Shown piece after piece: positions 56,160-64,000 of a stretch of DNA of 64,000 nt (position 1 is the stretch's first letter; each line of letters begins with the position of its first letter). The DNA is from an uncultured Bartonella sp. (lineage in GTDB: Bacteria; Pseudomonadota; Alphaproteobacteria; Rhizobiales; Rhizobiaceae): positions 58,170 to 122,169 of the forward strand of contig CAMLCZ010000006.1 in the NCBI GenBank assembly GCA_946478665.1, written 5' to 3'. Below the pieces are notes generated by a model. It had not been told where the DNA came from, made no database searches, and saw only the letters and a list, made by a program, of their open reading frames with translations. The position numbers and the translations under genes were made by a program.

Positions 56160-59100
56160 TTAACCCGCTACATGAGATTGTTGAAGATGCAGCAGATGTT
56201 CAAGATCTGAGTTCTTCATCTCATTGTTCGTTGCAGAAGTATTATCTGTTGCTCCATTGTTTGCAACCTTCAAATCAAGAACTTGCAGATTTAGTTCGTC
56301 AAGTTTTGGTGAAGTTTCTGTTGGTTTAATCGTGCTATCCAATCCCTTATTGATTTCAGCATCAGCACCATCTCCGTGCTTAGCTGCCTCTTTTCCAGTC
56401 AAGTTAGCAACATTATCCAAATTGATTTCACCTTTTGACCCATCAAACAAGTTTGAACGATCAAGCTCAACTTTCATGTTCTTGTCATTCTGCTGACCGT
56501 CATTAGCACCGTCAGACATCCGACTAAAGGCATTATGCGAGAACAAGTTGTTCAGACTGTAACCCTGTTCTGATGTTTCGTGTTTGGATGCACTATCATC
56601 AGCCTTTGTATGGTTGTACTCGTCAGATTGTGTGTCCACAATTTGATCTTCACTATGGGTGTCTATATCAGCAGACCGCTGTAAATTTGGAGCATTTATA
56701 TCAATTGTAAAATTCACCGGTTCAGACTTGTCACTTTCATTACCAGCCTGATCTGTTGATGTAAATCTTATGTCGTGCTCACGAACTTCCATTAGTCTCT
56801 TCGGAGTAAATGACCAGACACCATTCACAACTTCAGTTGAACCGAGAGCTGTATCACCATCATAAATAGTGATTTTTTCACCACTGATACCCTTACCCTT
56901 GAACGTTGGATTCATATCTGCAGTTGTATTTCCCCAACCGATCTCCTTACCATTATCATCATAGATACCAAACTGATTTGCATCCGGTTTAACTGGTGCT
57001 GTTGTATCGATATTGACGGCAAATTTAGCATCGGCAAGATGATTAACATTACCTGCAGCGTCTTTTGCACTAACTTCAATCGTATATGACCCCTCAGGTA
57101 GTTTCATGTTATCGGGCACTGTAAATGTCCAATGGCCATTTTTACCATCGCCGATATCATCAGTTGTCGTAGTACCCAACACCGTACGTACACCAGTCGC
57201 AGAAACTGAAACAAATGTTATGATGGAGTTCTTTTCAGCCGTACCAGTAAACGTAGGTGTCTGATCGTTAGTATAGCCACCATCTACAATCTCTCTTGAT
57301 GCATCGTTGGTAACATGATTAATCTTTGGTCCTTCTGGAGCTTTCGTATCTAACGTTATAATGAAATTGTTATTACCGGTGCTCATATTACCAGCTGCAT
57401 CAACCGCACGGATCATAAATTCATTGTTACCCTCAACCAAGTCCTTATTCAGCTTAATTGTCCAATTCGTTTCGTTCGCGCCAAGTTTTACTCTTCCAAC
57501 TTCAACCATTCCGTTAGACCATATGTAGATAATCACAGTGCTTCCTGCTTCTGAAGAACCACGAATTTCAGGTCTTTTATCATGAGTCACCCGATTGTCT
57601 ATCGGCAACTCATGACCTGCGTCATCATAAACTCCAGAAACATTTGGGACTTTAGGTGGTGTTACATCAAGGATGATACTAAACTCACCACCTAAATCAC
57701 TGTAGTATCCCTCTAGATCCTTTTGTTTAGCGCGGAACGATATTTTACCCTCCAAACTATTATTAAGGTATGCTTGAACAGACCAATTTCCATGCTCGTC
57801 TGCAGTGGTCTGATAGTAACTATTACTATTATTGTCACCTACTTTATAAACAAAAACCGTCGCAAATGGATCGGCACCATGCCCTGTTAAGAATCCTTTT
57901 CTATCATTAGTTGAACCATTTGGACCAACACTTTCTCCTCCTTCACCTAATTCGCTCGCATGGGCAAAAAAGTCATCAATAGTAATGGCAGGTGGGTTAC
58001 CTGTTCTACCAGTAAATTCCCAAGCTTGCGTTAGGTTACTTGTCCGCCCATCTGGCGCAACATATTGCATCTGAAGTGTATGGTCACCATCAGTGATAGC
58101 TTCTTTTGGTAAAGTTACAAAATAAGATCCATACGTTGTATTGTATGGTTGAGCAATTTGACTCGCGACTTCTTTGCCATCAACATAAATTTTATAAGTG
58201 CCACCTTTGCAACCAAAAAATACTAAGCTCAGATCTCCTGGATGAGTTATAAAGCCAGATCCATGGAAATAATTTAACCCGTTTTTGTCAGGATTACGAT
58301 TTCCTCCAATAAATACCAGTTTGGGCTCAGCAACTACGTCGTCTGTCCAACAATAATAAGATGTACCCCAACCATAATCATTTGTTCTATTATTACCGCC
58401 AAATTTCGACGACATATTGCCAAGCTCATCCATCATAGCAAATTGATAACCATGCCATTTACCATCGGCTACCGGTGGAATTGTAAAGGTATACTGACCT
58501 GCCTCATTAACAGTAACGTATTCAACCGTATTTCCATCTTTATCAAGAACATTTACCCGATTACCCGCTTCATCGAAAACATAGATGCGACCACTTGTCC
58601 GGAACCAGTGCCTCCAAGTACCCTCATCTTGTTCAGTAAATGTTATGCCCTCATGACTACCGTGGACCCCTCCTTTATCTGTTTTCCACATGTCATTAGT
58701 AATTAAAAAGTTACCGCCGTGATCAATCGTAAGATCCCAAGCATCTGCATTTGCACTTGTGTTGCCAGCTTCGTCTGACGCATATGCGGTTAGCTGACCT
58801 AAATCACCTTCTAATAATCCATATTTATTTTCCGGCACTTTACATTTTACTGACCAATGACCTGTTTCATCGACGATAGCCTGCCCAATTTCGGTTTGAT
58901 TCTCTGCGTCGGTGCCATACATGACGTGAATAATATCGCCCTTACGGCCGCCGCTACCGCTAACAATTGGATAAGGTGTATCGGTCGCTCCACCCGAAGC
59001 AATTGTGCCTTGGTATTCACCATAGTCGTCGTATATACTGTCAATTGTTGGTTTATTTGGTCCAATCAATATAATTTTGGCTGTTATTGTCCCGGATTTA

Positions 59101-62100
59101 TCGCTTACATTCCCAACTGCATCTGTTGATGTAACTGCAAATTGATGCTCCGTTGCCGACAAATCATTAGGGCAGGTCCAACTCCATGAGCCATCAGGTG
59201 ATTGAACAACCACTTTACCAACTTCTACACCATTATCATAGATTCTAACGGTGGACCCAACCTCTGCCTTACCTGTAAGTGTTGGACGAGCCGCATTAAT
59301 TGAACAATCTTCTTTGTGCCCTTCCACTTGGAATTGCGGCACATCTGGCGGCGTCGTATCGACAGTAAATGAATGAGCTGTCGTACTGCTACTTTTATTG
59401 CCTGCACCATCTATAGCTACGAAGCTAATATCATAATGTCCTTCTTCCAATGGTGTTGATGACTTCCATTGCCAGTATCCACCCGGACCAACAACAACCT
59501 TATCGTTTGATTCTACACCATTAATATAAATTTTTATTGTTACTCCCTCCTCAGCTTTACCGCTGAATACAGGATATTTATCATCTGTAACACCATTCAT
59601 CTTCACTGGACCTTGGATAGATCCATGATTATCGGTGACGCTCGATAATATCGGAGTAGAAGGTGCAGCCGTATCGACTTCAATTGACCATGGTTGCGAT
59701 TGGGTTACATTTCCAGCTTTATCGACAGCTTTGATATAGTAGGAATATACTCCGTCCGGCAAGTCTTTTGGCGGTTGCCAACTCCATTGACCCGATAAAG
59801 GCATCGAGTTGATGACAGCAACAACTACATCATTCTCATAAATATAAAGTGTTGTTCCACGCTCGGCTGTTCCTGATAATACTGGTCTCTTATTATTGGT
59901 CGCTCCATTACTTGGAATGTTTGCGCCCAAGTCGCTTGAACCATCGACTTCTCTGGTACTATCCCAAACTTGCAAAATATTAACATCTTTCGGCGGAACT
60001 GTATCAATATTGAGAACGAACTCGCCTTTTGAAAAGTCTGTCCAGTTTCCGTGTTCATCGACCGCTCTAACTTTGAACCGTGCAGTACCATCCGGAAGTG
60101 TTCCACCATCAGGAGGACAAACCGAACTAGGAAGATTAGATGGAACAGTAAATCTCCAGTTACCCGCAGGATCTGACATAACATGACCAATATCAACCCA
60201 TGTTTTCCCATCTGAAGATAACATATAGATATGAAGCTCAGTATTATAGTCAGTGGTACCCACAAGGTCTGGTGTATTATCACTGATATAACCACCGTTT
60301 TTCACAGTATTATCATCTAATGTTGTAACACTCTTGTCTGTATCACCTTGTTCAGATGTGTCTTTGCTCTTTTCTGCAGCGGTAATAGCAGTGATAAGTT
60401 GTGGCGGTGTTGCATCAACATTAAATGTAAATGATCCACTATTCTTAATATCTGTTTGATTACCAGCTGCATCGATGCCTACAGTTGTTACTGTATAAGA
60501 CCCATCTTTTAATACGGTATCGATCTTATAAGACCAGCTTGGTGGTTGAGTTGTTGAATCTATTGTGGCCGTTCCGTGGAATATACCATTGATATACACA
60601 TGAACGTACTTTGTCCCATCACCGGCAGCAAGTGTACCACGAATTTCAGGAGACTTGTCATTAATCGTCTGGCCGCTTTCGTCAACAAAACCAACATAGT
60701 CGGGAACATTGTCATAAACACCCGTAATCTTTGGAGAAGCTGGTGGTGTATAGTCTAAATTAATCTGATAGCCATCGGAAAAATCGCTAACATTGCCATA
60801 CTCATCTGTATAGCGAACTTTGAATGTATTTTTACCTTCACCAATAAGGTTTTTATCAACCTGATAGCTCCATTTGCCGTCTTCACCGGCAGTAACAGTT
60901 GCAATAGGTGTTGAACTACCATTGAGGAAAATAGATACTTTATAACCTTGTGCTGGAGCCTCTCCTTTTAGAAGCGGCGTCCGATCATTCGTTAGTCCGC
61001 CATCAACACTACTATCGATTTTGCCAATTTTATCGATATCACCATCACCTACCTGGTCAATAATTTCGTTAATGACCGGTTTGGTAACTTCACCATTATG
61101 AATATCCAACTCAAAGAGAGCGGCATCTTCCTTAGCAGTTCTATTGCCATATTCATCTTCTGCTATCGCATAGAACTTCTGTATACCATTAGGAAGCTTT
61201 GTCGTGATCTGGAATTGCCAAGAACCGAGCATAACCTTAGCTGTGCCTATTTCTTTCCAATTTTGATCATAAATGTGAACGATATTACCAGATTCACCCC
61301 TACCACTGAACATTGGTGTATTGTCATTGGTTTTCCGTCCAGTGCCAATCGTGTCGATATTGCCAGCTTCATTAACATAAGCGGAATCTATAGTAACAAG
61401 ACTTGGAGCTGTTGTATGAACATCAACAGTGAATACTTTTGACTTATCACTTTCAAATCCGCTTGTACCGACACCCGCTACGCGAATGGTATTAATACCA
61501 TCCTCTAATGACTTATTATTTGCTTCAAAATCGTAACGCCATTTACCGTCTTTTACCTCAACCTCTGCATATGGCTCAGAACTATTGTTGAGATAGATTC
61601 TGACAAATTTTATACCGTCGGCAGCGGTACCTTCAAGTACCGGCGTCTTATCATTGGTCTTGCCATTATTCAGTATGTCTTTACTTCCTGGCTTACCATC
61701 CGCATTAAGCTCTTCATAATTATCAACGTATTTGTCGATCGTTGGTACAGGTATAACTGTATTATCAACGTTCACTTTCCACGTTGGCAAATTCTCATCC
61801 GATGTAATGTTCCGCGCTTCATCAACGGCGCGAACAGTAAATATGTGCGAACCATCGACTAAACCATCTGCAGTAAATGACCATTTGCCATCGACAACTG
61901 TGGCTTCACCAATTTTTACAGGTGAACCGTTGATTGAATCGTAGATATAAACAGTAGAACCTGTTTCTCCCCCACCCGACAATCTCAAAGAACTGCTTCT
62001 CGTTGGCTTGTCATTTCCAAGATCAACATCAGCTCTATTATCGTGAACACTCAATAAGGTTGGCTGTTCCGGTGGTGTTGTATCGACAGAGAACTTGTAG

Positions 62101-64000
62101 CCTGAAGACATCAAGCTTGTGTTACCAGCTACATTTGTACATGTGGCAAAGAATTCATATGTCTGCCCATCAGCCAAATGGTATCCAGGTTCACCAGGAA
62201 TTTTGAAACTCCATTCACCTTTTTCACCAGTAACCGTCGTCGTCCCGACAATGACATTCTTATCATCGTATATCGTGATAATAGAACCCTTGATCGCTCC
62301 TGCGCCATAGATAGTTGGTGTTGTATCATCCGTGAAAGAATCAACACCCGTATCATTGGCGTTTGCAATCTTACCCTTCTTCAAACCGACATTGTCATCA
62401 ATACGAATAATATTTGGCGAATTTGGAATCGACAAATTCACATCAAGAGAACTTATAGCAGACTTGTTGCTAACATTACCTGCAGCATCTGATGCTGTAA
62501 TCTGGAAGTTATGTCTACGTCCCTCCAATGGAAGTGCGTCAGGAACATCAAAATACCAATTGCCTTCTGAATCTGCCGTCGTCGTACCTATGATATTTGC
62601 CCCATCATAGACAGTAACGATACTATTCTTTTCTGCAGTACCAATTAGACGTGGCGTACTATCATTGGTCAAATTATTTTGAATATCGTCGATTTGTACT
62701 TTCCCGTCGATAATAGTCGTCTTTTTGATCGAAGTAATCGTAGGATCATTTGGAGCTGTTGTATCAAGATTGATTGTAAAGTCATTTGATTTAACAGCTT
62801 CATTACCGGCTGCATCGGCGGCTTTAGCTACGTAGGTATAGCTACCTTCCGCAGGCAGACCTGTTACTGTATAGCTCCAATCCCCCTTACCATTTGCCGT
62901 TGTGGAGCCGATAAACTTATAATCGTCACCATTCTTGGCATAAATATGCACGATACCATTGGCTTCTGCATTGCTACCAACAAGGGTTGGTGTGCGGTCA
63001 TTGGTATAACCGTTGTTGAGAACCTTACCAGTTTGTGGTTCCTGATCATCCAATACATGGGTAATGGTAACTTGGTTTACTGGCGGAGTTAAATCAACCG
63101 TAACGTCAAATGGTGCCGATTCAAGACTGGTATTCTTTGCCGCATCGGTTGATGTAATGGTGATCGAGTGATTACCCTCACCAAAAGTAGCATTGCTTCC
63201 TTGCGTCTTGCAGTCAAATTCCCACGTACCATCGCTGTGAGCTATAGTTGTGCCAATAACAGTCTTTGTCCCATTATAAGTATCATAAATCGTAACAACA
63301 GAACCTTTCTCTGCCCCGTCTCCCTTCAGAATAGGTTGTGTCTCATTGGTTACTGTATGATTGTCAAGTTCGCCGGTGATAACGCCCTCATTATCAACGT
63401 ACTTAGTAATACTTGGCGGATTTGGTGCAACTGTGTCAATTTGAATATCAAATTTATTGGAAATCGGGCTTTCATTTCCAGCTGCATCTACTGACTTGGC
63501 TGTAAAGGAATGCTTCAACCCAATCAGAGTATCGGTTGTAAAGTTCCAGAAACCATCAGCACCAGCTGTAACCTCACCTATCTGCTTACCATTGTCATAG
63601 ATGCGTACAATTCCATACCTGATAGCACCAGTACCCTTAATGGTTACTACGTCCTTATTCATCCAATTGACACCATCAACCGCAACTGGCTCATTGCTTT
63701 TGTCGCTGATAATCTTGTCTATAATTGGAACCTGATAATTGCTTGTTTTTACATCAAACTCGAATGGTGCAGATAGCTCACTTTTATTTCCTGCTTGGTC
63801 AATAACCTGGGCAGTATATTTATAATGGCCATCTTTAAGAGCTGTGTCTGGTGTCCACGTCCATTGACCACCAGCACCAGCTTTTACTGTACCAACTTCC
63901 TTACCTGAATCGTCATAGATCTTGACAGTGCTATAGGCTTCAGCGCCTTCACCACGAAGTATCGGTTGTTTGTCGTTAATCGTTGCACCATTATTAAACT
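56160..64000 (-). CDS. Giant Ig-like-repeat adhesin, C-terminal 2613 residues (partial)
   Basis: The frame is open through the right edge of the window, so the N-terminus is missing. The visible part is about twenty tandem bacterial Ig-like domains of roughly 100 residues. Each has a TNDxTP...GxGExGSxVxIYD start, a GxWxF middle and a AxDxAGNxS...FxVDTTPP end, the Big_13-like pattern of BapA/SiiE-type proteins. An aromatic-rich stretch of about 350 residues interrupts the series (57.7-58.7 kb). The last 175 residues are polar, without Ig pattern and without RTX GGxGxD nonapeptides, and probably hold the type I export signal. It is followed by the GT41 gene. Confidence 0.9.
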   Translation of the reverse strand, partial: FNNGATINDKQPILRGEGAEAYSTVKIYDDSGKEVGTVKAGAGGQWTWTPDTALKDGHYKYTAQVIDQAGNKSELSAPFEFDVKTSNYQVPIIDKIISDKSNEPVAVDGVNWMNKDVVTIKGTGAIRYGIVRIYDNGKQIGEVTAGADGFWNFTTDTLIGLKHSFTAKSVDAAGNESPISNKFDIQIDTVAPNPPSITKYVDNEGVITGELDNHTVTNETQPILKGDGAEKGSVVTIYDTYNGTKTVIGTTIAHSDGTWEFDCKTQGSNATFGEGNHSITITSTDAAKNTSLESAPFDVTVDLTPPVNQVTITHVLDDQEPQTGKVLNNGYTNDRTPTLVGSNAEANGIVHIYAKNGDDYKFIGSTTANGKGDWSYTVTGLPAEGSYTYVAKAADAAGNEAVKSNDFTINLDTTAPNDPTITSIKKTTIIDGKVQIDDIQNNLTNDSTPRLIGTAEKNSIVTVYDGANIIGTTTADSEGNWYFDVPDALPLEGRRHNFQITASDAAGNVSNKSAISSLDVNLSIPNSPNIIRIDDNVGLKKGKIANANDTGVDSFTDDTTPTIYGAGAIKGSIITIYDDKNVIVGTTTVTGEKGEWSFKIPGEPGYHLADGQTYEFFATCTNVAGNTSLMSSGYKFSVDTTPPEQPTLLSVHDNRADVDLGNDKPTRSSSLRLSGGGETGSTVYIYDSINGSPVKIGEATVVDGKWSFTADGLVDGSHIFTVRAVDEARNITSDENLPTWKVNVDNTVIPVPTIDKYVDNYEELNADGKPGSKDILNNGKTNDKTPVLEGTAADGIKFVRIYLNNSSEPYAEVEVKDGKWRYDFEANNKSLEDGINTIRVAGVGTSGFESDKSKVFTVDVHTTAPSLVTIDSAYVNEAGNIDTIGTGRKTNDNTPMFSGRGESGNIVHIYDQNWKEIGTAKVMLGSWQFQITTKLPNGIQKFYAIAEDEYGNRTAKEDAALFELDIHNGEVTKPVINEIIDQVGDGDIDKIGKIDSSVDGGLTNDRTPLLKGEAPAQGYKVSIFLNGSSTPIATVTAGEDGKWSYQVDKNLIGEGKNTFKVRYTDEYGNVSDFSDGYQINLDYTPPASPKITGVYDNVPDYVGFVDESGQTINDKSPEIRGTLAAGDGTKYVHVYINGIFHGTATIDSTTQPPSWSYKIDTVLKDGSYTVTTVGIDAAGNQTDIKNSGSFTFNVDATPPQLITAITAAEKSKDTSEQGDTDKSVTTLDDNTVKNGGYISDNTPDLVGTTDYNTELHIYMLSSDGKTWVDIGHVMSDPAGNWRFTVPSNLPSSVCPPDGGTLPDGTARFKVRAVDEHGNWTDFSKGEFVLNIDTVPPKDVNILQVWDSTREVDGSSDLGANIPSNGATNNKRPVLSGTAERGTTLYIYENDVVVAVINSMPLSGQWSWQPPKDLPDGVYSYYIKAVDKAGNVTQSQPWSIEVDTAAPSTPILSSVTDNHGSIQGPVKMNGVTDDKYPVFSGKAEEGVTIKIYINGVESNDKVVVGPGGYWQWKSSTPLEEGHYDISFVAIDGAGNKSSSTTAHSFTVDTTPPDVPQFQVEGHKEDCSINAARPTLTGKAEVGSTVRIYDNGVEVGKVVVQSPDGSWSWTCPNDLSATEHQFAVTSTDAVGNVSDKSGTITAKIILIGPNKPTIDSIYDDYGEYQGTIASGGATDTPYPIVSGSGGRKGDIIHVMYGTDAENQTEIGQAIVDETGHWSVKCKVPENKYGLLEGDLGQLTAYASDEAGNTSANADAWDLTIDHGGNFLITNDMWKTDKGGVHGSHEGITFTEQDEGTWRHWFRTSGRIYVFDEAGNRVNVLDKDGNTVEYVTVNEAGQYTFTIPPVADGKWHGYQFAMMDELGNMSSKFGGNNRTNDYGWGTSYYCWTDDVVAEPKLVFIGGNRNPDKNGLNYFHGSGFITHPGDLSLVFFGCKGGTYKIYVDGKEVASQIAQPYNTTYGSYFVTLPKEAITDGDHTLQMQYVAPDGRTSNLTQAWEFTGRTGNPPAITIDDFFAHASELGEGGESVGPNGSTNDRKGFLTGHGADPFATVFVYKVGDNNSNSYYQTTADEHGNWSVQAYLNNSLEGKISFRAKQKDLEGYYSDLGGEFSIILDVTPPKVPNVSGVYDDAGHELPIDNRVTHDKRPEIRGSSEAGSTVIIYIWSNGMVEVGRVKLGANETNWTIKLNKDLVEGNNEFMIRAVDAAGNMSTGNNNFIITLDTKAPEGPKINHVTNDASREIVDGGYTNDQTPTFTGTAEKNSIITFVSVSATGVRTVLGTTTTDDIGDGKNGHWTFTVPDNMKLPEGSYTIEVSAKDAAGNVNHLADAKFAVNIDTTAPVKPDANQFGIYDDNGKEIGWGNTTADMNPTFKGKGISGEKITIYDGDTALGSTEVVNGVWSFTPKRLMEVREHDIRFTSTDQAGNESDKSEPVNFTIDINAPNLQRSADIDTHSEDQIVDTQSDEYNHTKADDSASKHETSEQGYSLNNLFSHNAFSRMSDGANDGQQNDKNMKVELDRSNLFDGSKGEINLDNVANLTGKEAAKHGDGADAEINKGLDSTIKPTETSPKLDELNLQVLDLKVANNGATDNTSATNNEMKNSDLEHLLHLQQSHVAG
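56690..64000 (-). repeat. Tandem Ig-like domain repeats (about 300 bp each)
   Basis: About twenty units marked by D-T-T/A-P-P or related boundaries. Units differ strongly at the DNA level, which suggests an old array rather than recent duplication. The spacing stays close to 300 bp except in the aromatic-rich segment. Confidence 0.85.

Noticed and set aside
56160..64000. Many open frames of 60-156 codons antisense or shifted within the adhesin gene
   Set aside because: They are shadows of a single long frame with clear domain periodicity, and none has its own ribosome site or recognisable protein.
56160..64000. CRISPR-like or satellite repeat array
   Set aside because: The periodicity is at the protein level, about 100 residues, with divergent DNA. 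There are no short identical repeats with unique spacers.

Overview
The window is 64 kb of AT-rich chromosome from an alphaproteobacterium. Gene content points to the Rhizobiales, and a Bartonella/Brucella-like lineage fits best. Supporting signs are the zwf-pgl-edd Entner-Doudoroff cluster, a PutA whose partner regulator is an Lrp-type PutR, a serC-serA pair preceded by a serC-type leader hairpin pair, a PdhS/DivJ-like kinase, and a tRNA-His without the extra 5' G. The genus is an inference, and the coding capacity is that of a free-living or gut-associated organism rather than a strongly reduced pathogen.

Region by region: 1-1.3 kb is the end of an AaeB-type (FUSC) efflux operon. 1.4-5.5 kb holds a small exported peptide, an aldo/keto reductase, a MOSC protein and an AsmA-family protein. 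5.7-7.8 kb is a small surface-glycan group (polysaccharide deacetylase, GT25 and a GT29/sialyltransferase-like gene). 8-10 kb is a LysR-cidAB unit, followed by proC and folD. 12-16 kb is zwf-pgl-edd. 16.4-19.1 kb is a gamma-glutamyl-putrescine pair (puuA-puuB). 19.5-27.5 kb carries tRNA-His, pyrD, mscL, a PAS histidine kinase and a membrane-domain-less FtsK. 27.6-33.4 kb is a proline locus (putA, putR, ProP-like carrier). 34-46 kb is housekeeping: aldehyde dehydrogenase, rluD-type synthase, rpoH, purA, GNAT, serA and serC, with tRNA-Glu and tRNA-Phe at 46.3-46.6 kb.

The accessory part is 46.6-64 kb. Beside tRNA-Phe lies the decayed C-terminus of a tyrosine integrase. It is followed by a complete-looking type I secretion locus: a TolC-like outer membrane protein, a membrane fusion protein, an ABC exporter with a catalytically dead C39-like domain, and a membrane-anchored Sel1-repeat protein behind a structured RNA leader. 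Then come a cytoplasmic OGT-like GT41 glycosyltransferase with TPRs and the last 2.6 thousand residues of a giant Ig-like-repeat adhesin that runs off the right edge. The most interesting reading is that the adhesin is glycosylated in the cytoplasm by the neighbouring GT41 enzyme before or during type I export. This would parallel the HMW1C/HMW1 pair but use a different secretion route. It is an inference from gene order and family identity, not something the sequence proves.

Many start codons were chosen downstream of the longest possible start, from Shine-Dalgarno spacing and family N-termini; the reason is given in each entry.
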